NCBI GenBank assembly: GCA_019649035.1
Contig: BMAT01004631.1
Coordinates: 87,334 to 151,333, forward strand
Direction of reading: 5' to 3'
Length of the DNA stretch: 64,000 nucleotides
From: Elysia marginata
Taxonomy: Eukaryota > Mollusca > Gastropoda > Plakobranchidae
Shown in pieces: positions 35,512 through 44,450 of the stretch (its first letter is position 1; each line of letters begins with the position of its first letter). The translations under genes and the position numbers were made by a program. The notes below the pieces were generated by a model that searched no databases, was not told where the DNA came from, and was given only the letters and a program-made list of their open reading frames with translations.

Positions 35512-36329
35512 TGCTCATCAACTGTACCGGAAAGCTTATTGATCTAAGTACTCCCAAAATAATGGGCGTGCTTAACCTCACTCCAGATTCTTTCTATGAC
35601 GGAGGTAAATATAAAAACGATAAAGATGTGCTTTTAGAGGTGGAAAAAATGCTCGTAGAGGGTGCCACATTTATAGACATTGGGGGGCAGAGTACCCGGC
35701 CGGGCTCTTCGTTGGTGGATGAAAATGACGAATTGCGAAGAGTTCTTCCAAAACTTGAAATTATTTTTGGGGAGTTTGCAGACATCAATATTTCTATAGA
35801 CACCTTTTACCCAAGGGTCGCAAAAGAAACTTTAGAGATGGGAGTAGGAATAATAAATGATATTTCAGGGGGTAATGAGATTATGTATGATATTGTCTCA
35901 GAATATCAGGCTGTTTATATACTGACGCATATGCCAAATGATATAAGTCAAATGCACAATCCTGTAAACTATAAAGATATTATTTCTGATATGTCTCTTT
36001 ATTTTTCTAATCTTTTCAAGATTCTCAACAAAAAGGGAGTGAATGATGTAATTGTAGATCCTGGTTTTGGATTTTCAAAGGACATCACCCAAAACTTTTT
36101 TGTTCTCAAAAATCTAGATACTCTAAAAAGACTTGTAAAAGCACCTCTAATAGCGGGTATATCGAGAAAGTCTATGATATTTAAAACTCTAAATTGTACC
36201 CCAAAAGAAGCACTAAATGGGACAAGCTGTCTTAACACTCTAGCACTTATCAAAGGGGCAAATGTCATAAGGGTTCATGATGTGAAAGAAGCAAGAGAAG
36301 TTATTGAATTAACATCTAAAATCTTGTGA
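35511..36329 (+). CDS. folP: Dihydropteroate synthase
   Basis: A 272-residue TIM-barrel enzyme condensing p-aminobenzoate with 6-hydroxymethyl-dihydropterin pyrophosphate. GVLNLTPDSFYDGGKY, IDIGGQSTRPGS (pABA/pterin loops) and VDPGFGFSKD are the family motifs, and a basic C-terminal HDVKEAREV closes the site. It is the sulfonamide target. The start ATG overlaps the merR stop (TAATG), and its end overlaps the prenyl synthase start (GTGA). folK, which makes its pterin substrate, lies about 9 kb to the right. Confidence 0.96.
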   Translation: MLINCTGKLIDLSTPKIMGVLNLTPDSFYDGGKYKNDKDVLLEVEKMLVEGATFIDIGGQSTRPGSSLVDENDELRRVLPKLEIIFGEFADINISIDTFYPRVAKETLEMGVGIINDISGGNEIMYDIVSEYQAVYILTHMPNDISQMHNPVNYKDIISDMSLYFSNLFKILNKKGVNDVIVDPGFGFSKDITQNFFVLKNLDTLKRLVKAPLIAGISRKSMIFKTLNCTPKEALNGTSCLNTLALIKGANVIRVHDVKEAREVIELTSKIL

Positions 36330-37300
36330 TACACAAATACAAGTCTCTTTTTGAATCGCATTTAGATACTTATTTGACTAATCTTGATGTCAATGAGAAC
36401 CTTTCTCGGATCATTAAATATTCCCTAGATAATGTTGGTAAGAGGTTAAGACCCATATTGCTATTACTTTCATCAGAAATATTCTCGGGATATGTCAAGC
36501 CTGCTTTAGATGCCTCTTTGGCATTGGAGATATTTCATAATTTCACTTTGGTACATGATGATATGATGGACAATGCCCCGCTAAGGAGGGGAAAGGAGAC
36601 GGTTTATAAAAAATGGGGAGTGAATGTTGCAATACTTTCCGGAGATATGATGAGTATTCTAGCCTACCAACTTTTTGAGAAATACGATTTAGAATTATCA
36701 ACTAGGTTGTTGGCTGATTTTTCTAAAATGGGAATAGAAATTTGTGAGGGGCAACAAATGGATATGGATTTTGAAACCTTGCACGAAGTACCCTATACGC
36801 ACTATCTGGAAATGATCAGAAAGAAAACGGCTATAATGCCTGCAATGGCTATGAAAATGGGTGCTATGATTGGAAAAAATCAGACAGGGGAAACAGAACA
36901 AATGGCATATGATTTTGGTTTGAATATCGGAATGGCTTTTCAATTACAGGATGATTATTTAGATGTTTTTGGGCATAAAATTCAGACAGGAAAGCTTGTT
37001 GGAGGGGATATTTTGGCAAATAAAAAAACGGCACTTTACATAAGGGCATTAGATAATTTGGACGACTTGAGTAGAGGGGAGTTAAAATCTCTTTATGCGT
37101 CCTCATCTTCTAAGTATAGTTTAAAAGTAGAAAAAGTCATAGACCTTTATGAGAAGTCTAATGCAAAAGCTCTCGTGAAAGACGATATTGACAAGTATAC
37201 GCGTAACGCGTATAATATATTAGAGCAATTAGACATTGAGGAAGATAAAAAGAAAATCTTCTACAAACTGGGAAGGTCGCTGGTATCAAGGCAAAAGTAA
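36326..37300 (+). CDS. Polyprenyl (trans-isoprenyl) diphosphate synthase
   Basis: A 324-residue all-alpha isoprenoid synthase. The first Asp-rich motif is LVHDDMMDNAPLRRGKET (DDxxD) and the second is FQLQDDYLDVFG (DDxxD), both intact. It elongates allylic diphosphates, and chain length is set by residues before the first motif. The size fits a farnesyl/geranylgeranyl-type or octaprenyl synthase serving quinone or undecaprenyl precursors. It uses a GTG start at 36326 that overlaps the folP stop by 4 bp, so it is translationally coupled. Confidence 0.92.
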   Translation: MIHKYKSLFESHLDTYLTNLDVNENLSRIIKYSLDNVGKRLRPILLLLSSEIFSGYVKPALDASLALEIFHNFTLVHDDMMDNAPLRRGKETVYKKWGVNVAILSGDMMSILAYQLFEKYDLELSTRLLADFSKMGIEICEGQQMDMDFETLHEVPYTHYLEMIRKKTAIMPAMAMKMGAMIGKNQTGETEQMAYDFGLNIGMAFQLQDDYLDVFGHKIQTGKLVGGDILANKKTALYIRALDNLDDLSRGELKSLYASSSSKYSLKVEKVIDLYEKSNAKALVKDDIDKYTRNAYNILEQLDIEEDKKKIFYKLGRSLVSRQK

Positions 37301-37332
37301 TATGGTAGTAATCCATGAGGTTATTTTATAGA

Positions 37333-38145
37333 TTAGTCTTCAAATTTTTCAATGACTTCATCGGTAACGCCACTATTGGAAAAACCACCGTCGTGGTAGA
37401 GGTTTTGCATGGTTACCTTTTTCGTAAGGTCAGAAAAAAGAGTAACGATGTAGTTGGCACATTCCAAGCCGGTAGCATTCCCTAAGGGCGACATTTTTTC
37501 AGCGTAGGATAAAAAACCCGCAAACCCTTTAATCCCTTTCCCCGCAGTAGTAGGGGTTGGAGACTGCGAAATTGTGTTTATTCTCACATTTTTTTCTTTT
37601 CCCAAGAAGTACCCAAAACTTCTAGCGATAGACTCCAAATAGGCTTTATTGTCTGCCATATCATTATAGTCAGGAAAAGTGCGTTGTGCCGCAATATAGG
37701 TAAGTGCCAAGATACTTCCCCATTGATTCATCGCATCATTTTTATGTAGGGTCTGGCAAACTTTGTGAAACGACAAGGCCGAAACATCCCAGCCCTTTTG
37801 CGTAAAATCGTAATTTTGTGCCGTGTAACTGTTGCCCTTTCTCACATTTACAGACATCCCGATGGAGTGTAAGACGAAGTCTATTTTTCCTCCTAACATG
37901 CTCACAGAACCTTCAACAAGTTTTTGAAGATCTTCTAAATTGGTCGCATCTGCAGGTATAATTTCAGAATTCGTTTTTATAGAGAGCTTTTTTATCTCGC
38001 CCATTCTCATGGCAATGGGAGCATTGGTTAGTACAAACTCACCCCCTTCTTCGTGTACTCTTTCAGCGACTTTCCAAGCGATAGACTGCTCATCCAAGGC
38101 TCCAAAAATAATACCTCTCTTACCCTTTAATAGATTATAGTTCAT
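37333..38145 (-). CDS. fabI: Enoyl-[acyl-carrier-protein] reductase (NADH)
   Basis: 270 residues from ATG 38145 (MNYNLLKGKRGIIFGALDE). A longer frame from 38166 would begin inside the promoter and is rejected. It is a short-chain dehydrogenase fold with GIIFGALDEQSIAWKVAE as dinucleotide site and catalytic YNDMADNK (Y-x6-K). A further conserved block is INTISQSPTPTTAGKGI, near the substrate loop. It performs the last reduction of each fatty acid elongation round and is the triclosan target. It is convergent with the prenyl synthase. Confidence 0.95.
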   Translation of the reverse strand: MNYNLLKGKRGIIFGALDEQSIAWKVAERVHEEGGEFVLTNAPIAMRMGEIKKLSIKTNSEIIPADATNLEDLQKLVEGSVSMLGGKIDFVLHSIGMSVNVRKGNSYTAQNYDFTQKGWDVSALSFHKVCQTLHKNDAMNQWGSILALTYIAAQRTFPDYNDMADNKAYLESIARSFGYFLGKEKNVRINTISQSPTPTTAGKGIKGFAGFLSYAEKMSPLGNATGLECANYIVTLFSDLTKKVTMQNLYHDGGFSNSGVTDEVIEKFED

Positions 38146-38163
38146 AGTACAACTTCTTTTTTG

Positions 38164-38171
38164 CAAATATA
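38164..38171 (-). promoter_or_regulatory. Putative fabI promoter, -7 element
   Basis: The minus strand reads TATATTTG, matching TAnnTTTG, 18 bp before ATG 38145. It argues against the longer fabI frame. A -33 element is not clear. Confidence 0.45.
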
Positions 38172-38240
38172 TGATTTATTGACTTTTTAATTATTCATAC
38201 AGAAAAATAATACATTTTTTTTTTCGTAAATATAAAATGA

Positions 38241-38248
38241 TATATTTG
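38241..38248 (+). promoter_or_regulatory. Putative promoter of lipoprotein/TonB receptor pair, -7 element
   Basis: TATATTTG at this position matches TAnnTTTG and lies 16 bp upstream of ATG 38265. The same octamer serves fabI on the other strand 70 bp away. Confidence 0.5.
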
Positions 38249-38264
38249 CAAAAAAAAATAAATT

Positions 38265-38828
38265 ATGACTAGAAAATTATATTTAATCGCTTTGACTTTA
38301 TTATTTACTTTTTGTAGCAAAGAAGACCCAGAAAAAGTCAATGAACAAGAACTTATTACCAATTTGACTTATACCCTTACACCCAAAGGTGGGGGTAGTA
38401 AAGTCAAATTTACTTGGGAAGACTTAGACGGAGAGGGGGGAAAAGATCCTGTTATTAGCAAGTCTAATATATTAAAGGCAAATAAAACTTATAAGGGGGT
38501 TATAGTGCTATTAAATAAACAAGAAACCCCTGAAGAAAATGTTACGGAAAAAGATATAAAGAAAGAAAAGGAGGGGCATCAGTTTTTCTTTAAAATTGAT
38601 GAGAGTTTGCCTAATTTCACAATATCTTATAAAGATAAAGATAGTAACGGAAGGCCTTTAGGTATAGAGACTGAACTAAAAACAGGTGACGAAGGTACTG
38701 GGAAATTAAAAATTACCTTGAGGCATGAGCCTAATAAATCTGCTGAGGGAGTCAATTTAGGAAAGATTGAAAATGCCGGGGGCGCCACAGATATAGAAGT
38801 TACTTTTGACATAGAAGTTAAAAAATAG
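38265..38828 (+). CDS. Exported lipoprotein of the 'type 1 periplasmic binding fold' group
   Basis: 187 residues with a lipoprotein signal peptide (MTRKLYLIALTLLFTFCSKE, lipid cysteine at 17). The mature part is beta-rich and acidic: VKFTWEDLDGEGGKDPVISK, then QFFFKIDESLPNFTISYKDK. This order (NEQELITNLTYTL, DLDG, EGHQFFF) matches small flavobacterial lipoproteins often annotated as 'type 1 periplasmic binding fold superfamily' that sit before a TonB receptor. It may be a surface or periplasmic ligand-handling partner of the receptor 78 bp downstream. The ligand is unknown. The DxDG repeats could bind a metal (inference). Confidence 0.7.
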   Translation: MTRKLYLIALTLLFTFCSKEDPEKVNEQELITNLTYTLTPKGGGSKVKFTWEDLDGEGGKDPVISKSNILKANKTYKGVIVLLNKQETPEENVTEKDIKKEKEGHQFFFKIDESLPNFTISYKDKDSNGRPLGIETELKTGDEGTGKLKITLRHEPNKSAEGVNLGKIENAGGATDIEVTFDIEVKK

Positions 38829-38905
38829 GGAGAGTATTATAATATTTTATTATCTTACTAAAATAATACCATTAGGATTGTTGGTGTCCAAAAGTGGTAT
38901 AGCCG

Positions 38906-41218
38906 TTGAATAGAGTATCGTATTTTCTTATCTTACTGATACCATTATACACCTTTTCACAATCTGTTTGTGATAGGAGCGTATCGGGTAGGGTTACAGA
39001 TAAAAGTACCGGGCTTCCTGTATCAGATGCCCTCCTGAGAATTGAAGGTGGAGGGCAATATACGGTAACAGACTCTACGGGTCAGTTTAAGGTAGGGAAT
39101 TTGTGTCAAAAAGCTTATCATTTGTTGATAACTCGCATGGGTTCTGATCCGAAACGCGTACTTATAGATTTAGAGATTCCCATTAAGTTTTTAGAGTTGG
39201 AACTGTTGCACTCTGAAGAGCATTTGGGGACTGTTGTTCTGACGGGAGAGGCTTATAAGGTAGCAGTAGAAAAGCAAGAGACTGTTAATGCGAAAGGCAT
39301 ACAAAATAATGCGAACAAGTCTTTTTCGGATATCTTAGAGTGGGTTTCTGGGGTTAGTGTCTTGAAGACAGGAACGGGGATTTCCAAGCCCATTATACAA
39401 GGGCTTTACGGAAATAGGATTACCATTTTAAACAATGAAGTTGCCCAAAGTGGGCAGCGATGGGGAAATGACCACAGTCCCGAGATAGACCCTTTATCTG
39501 TAGAAAAAATTACAGTTATAAAGGGTGTTGGGGCTTTGGAATACCCTGGTTCTCACTTGGGTGGTGTTATTTTGACAGAGCCAAAAGATCTTGCTGAAGA
39601 TTTACATTTGCACTTTAGAGCCTCTTACTTTTTAGAGTCAAATGGAGTTAAAAATGGAGCGAATTTTCAGATAGGACATAAAGGTAAAACAGCATCTTGG
39701 GGCCTTAGCGCTACAGCCAAAAAAGGAGGGGATAGGTGTACCCCAAAATACTTTCTCAAAAATACAGGATCCGAAGAACTTAATTTTTCCTTTCAATTAG
39801 AAAAGGACATTTCCAAAAAATGGATAGCAAACCTATATTTCAGCTCATTTAATAGCAAAATAGGAATCCTCAGAGGGGCTCATATTGGTAACACGACAGA
39901 TCTGTTTTTGGCCTACGAAAGAAGTGTGCCTTTTTTTACCGAAGATAAAAGAAGTTTTGACATAGCCGCGCCAAAGCAAGAGGTACATCACCATTTATTG
40001 AAGTTAAAGTCGAAGTATACGCTTTCAGAAAATCAGTATTTATCTTTTTACATAGCCGGTCAGATGAACAAACGACATGAGTTTGACATAAGGCGAGGTG
40101 GCAGGTCAGAGAAGCCAGCGCTTAGTTTAGTACAATTAAACTATTCTTTTGAGGGAAAGTACTTTTATGAATTTAGAAACGGGCGTACCTTAAAGGTAGG
40201 TCTGCAAGGCGATTATACAGATAATACCAACAATAATTCAAAAACAGGGGTGCTCCCCCTTATACCAGACTATGCATCAGGAAAGATAACCGCGTTTATG
40301 ATTTTAAATAAATCTTTTGGAAAAGGATTGCTGGAGCTTGGTGCCAGGTATGATACTACATGGTTGAACAGTGTTGTTATTTCCCGTAACAAGGGAAGGG
40401 ATATAGAGCGTTATTTCAATATTTTTAATAATCTTTCTTCTTCTTTTGGTATTAGTTTTCGTCCTTATGGCAATCTGTATTTAAGTCAAAATATAGGGGT
40501 TGCGAGGCGGTGTCCAGCGATCAATGAACTCTATAGTTTTGGACTACATCAGGGGGTGAGTGGCATAGAAGAAGGGGACACATACCTACAGCCAGAGCAG
40601 TCTATAAAGGCCAGTACATCTTTAGTTTTTCATAAAAATGATAAATTTTCAGTAGAGGTGTCGCCGTATTATCAATATTTTATTAAATATATTTTTTTAG
40701 AACCACAGAGTAAGCCTAGAATTACTATAAGAGGTGCATTCCCCGTCTATAAATATAAGCAAACAGACGCACAGATATACGGTTTTGATGCCTCTGCCCA
40801 TTATCACCTTTTTAAAAATTTGATAGCTAGTGCCACCTACAGTTTTATAAGAGGGGATGATAAGAAAAATGACAAGCCCCTAGTTTACATGCCTCCCAAT
40901 AATATTAAAGCATCTTTGAAATATACCCTCCCCGATCTGTGGGGGCTAAAACAAACAGAGGTAGAATTGGTAGATAGCTATGTCTTTAGACAATATCATT
41001 GGTTAGAAAAACAAGATTTTAAAGAACCTCCAGCAGATTATAATTTACTCGTTCTCAGAATGGGAACCGATGTATTTTTAAACAAACTCATATTGCGATT
41101 TACCCTAAGAGCAGATAATTTGTTAAATACCGTATATAGAGACTACCTCAACAGGCAACGGTATTTTTCAGATGCAATGGGAATCAACATCATAGCGGGG
41201 GTACATATTAAATTTTGA
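38906..41218 (+). CDS. TonB-dependent receptor (partner of the upstream lipoprotein)
   Basis: A 770-residue outer-membrane transporter. It starts at TTG 38906, giving the signal peptide NRVSYFLILLIPLYTFSQS. A CarboxypepD_reg-like domain (about residues 22-95, SGRVTDKSTGLPVSDALLRI) leads to a plug (about 120-225, ILEWVSGVSVLKTGTGISKP, and NNEVAQSGQRWGNDHSPEID) and a barrel ending AGVHIKF. The plug motif GQRWGNDHSPEID resembles receptors linked with metal uptake (zinc, copper), so metal import is the leading guess. No ATG precedes the signal peptide, so the TTG start is a deduction. Confidence 0.88.
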   Translation: MNRVSYFLILLIPLYTFSQSVCDRSVSGRVTDKSTGLPVSDALLRIEGGGQYTVTDSTGQFKVGNLCQKAYHLLITRMGSDPKRVLIDLEIPIKFLELELLHSEEHLGTVVLTGEAYKVAVEKQETVNAKGIQNNANKSFSDILEWVSGVSVLKTGTGISKPIIQGLYGNRITILNNEVAQSGQRWGNDHSPEIDPLSVEKITVIKGVGALEYPGSHLGGVILTEPKDLAEDLHLHFRASYFLESNGVKNGANFQIGHKGKTASWGLSATAKKGGDRCTPKYFLKNTGSEELNFSFQLEKDISKKWIANLYFSSFNSKIGILRGAHIGNTTDLFLAYERSVPFFTEDKRSFDIAAPKQEVHHHLLKLKSKYTLSENQYLSFYIAGQMNKRHEFDIRRGGRSEKPALSLVQLNYSFEGKYFYEFRNGRTLKVGLQGDYTDNTNNNSKTGVLPLIPDYASGKITAFMILNKSFGKGLLELGARYDTTWLNSVVISRNKGRDIERYFNIFNNLSSSFGISFRPYGNLYLSQNIGVARRCPAINELYSFGLHQGVSGIEEGDTYLQPEQSIKASTSLVFHKNDKFSVEVSPYYQYFIKYIFLEPQSKPRITIRGAFPVYKYKQTDAQIYGFDASAHYHLFKNLIASATYSFIRGDDKKNDKPLVYMPPNNIKASLKYTLPDLWGLKQTEVELVDSYVFRQYHWLEKQDFKEPPADYNLLVLRMGTDVFLNKLILRFTLRADNLLNTVYRDYLNRQRYFSDAMGINIIAGVHIKF

Positions 41219-41444
41219 AATGTTAGAAAGTGGGGAAAACATCAGAGCTATTCCAAAGTCTTTGAACTCCACTCTATTGCCTTTATATCCAGTTTGCCAA
41301 AGCTATTATTTATGTATTTTTTTCGGTTTGTGTAATTGTTGTAACAATTCTTAGGCAACTGTATCTTGATAGTTCCCTAGTTATTAACTTTGAGGGAAGT
41401 GTTTTAATGGAAGTATGAAATATTGAAAACTTGAATTAATAATT

Positions 41445-42080
41445 ATGAGTATAGAAAGACAATTTAAGAGAATTGGAGAAATAGGCGTGGCTTTGGTCCT
41501 ATGGGGGATGATTATATGGATATTTTCAAAACCTAAGCGGATACTGATTTTCTCACTAGTGTTTTTTATAATAGTATTTTCGATTAGCTCGGATTCGGCT
41601 GATACGGGGGAGACATTTTATGTAAATGTAAATACTTTAGAACTTTTAGACAAGCCTTTCGGAACCCCAAAAATGAGTTTAAAAATGAATGATTCCCTTG
41701 TATTAGTTAGGAAAATGAGTGATGATTGGATGAAAGTAGCTGTTGGTATTGATACTTTGTACTTTGAGGAAAATTTTTATAACGATAATATATTGGGATA
41801 TACATATAAAATTCAGGAAACTCCCTTTTCAAAATGGAAAGCACTTAAAGGACAAAAGGCTGTGCTGAATCATCCTGATGGTTATTTTGAAACAAATAGC
41901 TCGATGGTTAAAAATGGAGATACAATAACAGTTCTATATTATTCTGATTATGACAAGGAAATTGAGTTTAAGACTACTAATGTAGGTTCTTCTACGAAAA
42001 TACCAATAGAATACCTTAAAATTAACTGGAAATCAATATTAAAAAGATACCCTGCACTAGTAGAGAGAGATACCCTGTAG
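41445..42080 (+). CDS. Two-helix membrane protein with SH3-like exterior domain
   Basis: 211 residues, not recognised as a named family. Two close membrane segments lie at about residues 13-26 (VALVLWGMIIWIF) and 31-50 (RILIFSLVFFIIVFSI). A soluble part follows: FYVNVNTLELLDKPFGTPKM with MKVAVGIDTLYF resembles a bacterial SH3-like beta-barrel, and QKAVLNHPDGYFETNSSMVK may be a second one. Such domains often bind peptidoglycan or proteins in the periplasm. It has its own spacer on both sides and no operon partner, so function is unknown. Confidence 0.55.
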   Translation: MSIERQFKRIGEIGVALVLWGMIIWIFSKPKRILIFSLVFFIIVFSISSDSADTGETFYVNVNTLELLDKPFGTPKMSLKMNDSLVLVRKMSDDWMKVAVGIDTLYFEENFYNDNILGYTYKIQETPFSKWKALKGQKAVLNHPDGYFETNSSMVKNGDTITVLYYSDYDKEIEFKTTNVGSSTKIPIEYLKINWKSILKRYPALVERDTL

Positions 42081-42247
42081 TGAAAGTATCACTATAATGA
42101 AATATTTAAAATCACAATTGATTAAGGTACTTTCCAAATACCAATAATGTATTTATTTTCAGTACAAAAGCCTAAAATATTACCCATAATTAGTAAATAT
42201 TTGTTTCTTATTTTAATCTTTTATTTGACTTTCTTGGTGCATTTACC

Positions 42248-42435
42248 TTAAATAGCCTTATTCGTTTCATATGATTCTAAATATTCCGGGGTTTTCTTGA
42301 TTGTAGGATCGACTAAAATTTGGCTTTGAAGAATAGGCATCAACAAATCCATTTATTCAAGAGTGTATGTATTCTTTAGCCGTCATTGTATTTATTGCTT
42401 TTACGGTTTTGAGTAAAGTAGAACCAACCTCTCTT
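42248..42435 (-). pseudogene. Possible decayed gene fragment, unknown family
   Basis: Two coding-like segments lie in different minus-strand frames: GTREVGSTLLKTVKAINTMT (ending TAKEYIHS and a stop at about 42360), then a 34-codon frame from ATG 42352 with LLMPILQSQILVDPTIKKTP, stopping at 42248. Together they look like one short gene with a frameshift, but no family is recognised and chance cannot be excluded. The rest of the 363-bp spacer shows nothing. Confidence 0.25.
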
Positions 42436-42443
42436 GTTCCTTC

Positions 42444-43460
42444 CTATGCATATAGGTATTGGTGTGCATAATACTTAGACATGTCTCCAACCGTTGCTAT
42501 TTTGGGAACGAAAGAGACGGTTTCTCCTACCAGCACTTCTTCGTACTGTATAGCGATATCCGAATTAGGATTTTTTGTTTTAATGATAATATCAAAAAAT
42601 AATTTTTGGTTTTCTGGTATTTCGTAATACGATACTACATCAAAAGAATTAATATTACACCCTTTTGCTATCTCTTTAAGGGCTGTTAATAGGGAGAAAA
42701 ACATATATTTTCTCGTTTGCTCTCTTTGGTAGTCATTGGGATAATGACCTGCCTCAAATAAAATAGTAGGTACACCCATAGAGGAAAACCTGTCCCCTGT
42801 ACAGTTAATATTAAAAGTATCATCATATCTACCGATACACCCAGGAATAAACATTTGTAAACAATTACTTATCTTGTAAATTACATATGTTGCGATTTTC
42901 CGAGCTGGTGTGAGCGTTTTATGTAAATCTGCTGCTGGAGAAAGGAAAGAAATAATAGCATTTTTTCTATTATAACCTGCTGAAAATAATGTTCTTTGGT
43001 CATGTAAATTAAAGCAATAATTAGGTTTTAATTTAGTAAATACATCATTTAAAAATTGGCTTTCAGGTTCTTTTAATTCATTAGCATCCCGGTTAATATC
43101 CACATTATTAGCATTTAGCCTAGTAAATAAAAAACTGCCATCAGGGTTTAATTGGGGAATAAAATAGAGCGTTATATTATCTAAACACTCATTTGCAAAA
43201 CCTTCTTTGGATTGCAGTAGTGAGATTATATCCGCAAGTGCCTTGGTTGTAGTACTTTCATTACCGTGCATTTGAGACCATGCCAAAATCTTAGTCCCTC
43301 CCCTCCCTATTTTATAACACCTAATACTTCTGCCCTGTACAGATATACCCTCTAAATAAACTTCGCACTCTGTAAACTGTCCATCAAGCTTATGAGGCGG
43401 GAAATACCTACCAAAAATAGACTTTACACGGTATTTGGAATATAACTGTTTTAAGTCCAT
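42444..43460 (-). CDS. M14-family zinc carboxypeptidase-like protein
   Basis: 338 residues from ATG 43460 (MDLKQLYSKYRVKSIF), with a longer frame from 43484 less likely. Zinc ligands lie in AWSQMHGNESTTT (HxxE) and FNLHDQRTLF, the substrate arginine region in VDINRDANEL, and the catalytic Glu in TILFEAGHYP. All key motifs are present, so it should be active. No signal peptide is evident, so it probably acts in the cytoplasm, perhaps trimming cell-wall peptides or recycling them (inference). It is transcribed toward the remnant at 42248-42435. Confidence 0.88.
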   Translation of the reverse strand: MDLKQLYSKYRVKSIFGRYFPPHKLDGQFTECEVYLEGISVQGRSIRCYKIGRGGTKILAWSQMHGNESTTTKALADIISLLQSKEGFANECLDNITLYFIPQLNPDGSFLFTRLNANNVDINRDANELKEPESQFLNDVFTKLKPNYCFNLHDQRTLFSAGYNRKNAIISFLSPAADLHKTLTPARKIATYVIYKISNCLQMFIPGCIGRYDDTFNINCTGDRFSSMGVPTILFEAGHYPNDYQREQTRKYMFFSLLTALKEIAKGCNINSFDVVSYYEIPENQKLFFDIIIKTKNPNSDIAIQYEEVLVGETVSFVPKIATVGDMSKYYAHQYLYA

Positions 43461-43663
43461 CACCTTAAAATAACCTCTAAGCAAAAGTAAGGATAGTACA
43501 GAACTTAAAGTATTTTTTACATTTATAACTTTTGTAATTCAATAAAAATAATAGTCTAATTAATTTGTAATCAAACTTTTAAAATAAATGATGTAAACTA
43601 TAATCTAGGGAAGTATCCTTAAAACAAATTCATGTATGTTACAAAAGTAAACAGTTTGTTTTT

Positions 43664-43671
43664 TAACTTTG
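43664..43671 (+). promoter_or_regulatory. Putative promoter of the XRE-lipoprotein-folK operon, -7 element
   Basis: TAACTTTG matches TAnnTTTG and ends 8 bp before ATG 43680, implying a very short leader. It rules out the longer frame starting at 43632. A -33 element is not clear. Confidence 0.45.
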
Positions 43672-43679
43672 TAAATACT

Positions 43680-44048
43680 ATGGATAAATATGTGTTTAGA
43701 AACCGGATTCAACAAGTAATGTCTTATTTAGACTTATCCGCCAGTGAATTTGCTGACAAGATAGGGGTTCAGAGGTCTGCTATATCCCATATTCTATCGG
43801 AGAGGAATAATCCCAGTTTGAGTTTTGTTCTTAAAATAATTGATACTTTTGATGACATCAGTTTGTATTGGTTAGTCAAGGGTGAGGGAGAGATGATTTT
43901 AAAAAAATCTGCCCCCCCCTCCCCTCTTGTTAAGGAGGATATTCTAGAGTTGAAAAGCGATGAAAAAACGAAACCTTTGGAGAAAAAAGGTATTGAAAGG
44001 GTTGTCATTCTTTACTCTGATAAGAGTTTTGAAACCTATGAGCAATAG
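43680..44048 (+). CDS. XRE-family helix-turn-helix regulator
   Basis: 122 residues from ATG 43680 (MDKYVFRNRIQQVMSYLDLS). The N-terminal lambda-repressor-like HTH has SASEFADKIGVQRSAISHIL then SERNNPSLSFVLKII. The C-terminal half is charged and ends VVILYSDKSFETYEQ, a strand seen in other flavobacterial XRE proteins. Target genes are unknown, though autoregulation is usual for such proteins. Its last 11 bp overlap the start of the lipoprotein, so the two are coupled. Confidence 0.88.
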   Translation: MDKYVFRNRIQQVMSYLDLSASEFADKIGVQRSAISHILSERNNPSLSFVLKIIDTFDDISLYWLVKGEGEMILKKSAPPSPLVKEDILELKSDEKTKPLEKKGIERVVILYSDKSFETYEQ

Positions 44049-44439
44049 TCTCCTTTTGGTCCTTTTATTTACTTTGATAGTTACGGGCTGTTATGATATT
44101 GACTGCAATTGTAAAAAGTTTAGAACTGGACAATTTGCTTTTACTTCAAAAGTGGGAGACAGTCTAAAAACTATATATTTTGAAAGAAATGACAGTATAG
44201 AAATATCCGTATATGAAGGCAAAATTGATACCGCATCAGTGCATTGGGTAAATGACTGTGAGTATGTATTAAAAAATCTCAACCCCAAGTCTAATATAGA
44301 AAAGAAAGCTGTTCAGGTAAGGATTTTAAGTACAACAGACTCTAGTTATTATTTTCAATATCACTTTGTCGGTAAGTTGGATAGGCAATCTAAGGGAACC
44401 GCCATTATGTCAGGTGAAAAAAAAGCATCTGCGAAATAA
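44038..44439 (+). CDS. Small conserved lipoprotein
   Basis: 133 residues from ATG 44038, the start that gives a clean lipoprotein signal (MSNSLLLVLLFTLIVTGCYD, lipid cysteine at 18). A longer frame from 43960 only adds sequence antiphase to the XRE gene. The mature part (CKKFRTGQFAFTS, IYFERNDSIEISVYEGKIDT, VHWVNDCEYVLKNLNPKS) matches, from memory, a conserved flavobacterial protein that databases sometimes mislabel 'DNA topoisomerase IV'. It is probably tethered in the periplasm. Function is unknown. It lies between an XRE regulator and folK. Confidence 0.75.
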   Translation: MSNSLLLVLLFTLIVTGCYDIDCNCKKFRTGQFAFTSKVGDSLKTIYFERNDSIEISVYEGKIDTASVHWVNDCEYVLKNLNPKSNIEKKAVQVRILSTTDSSYYFQYHFVGKLDRQSKGTAIMSGEKKASAK

Positions 44440-44450
44440 CAGAAATAGAA

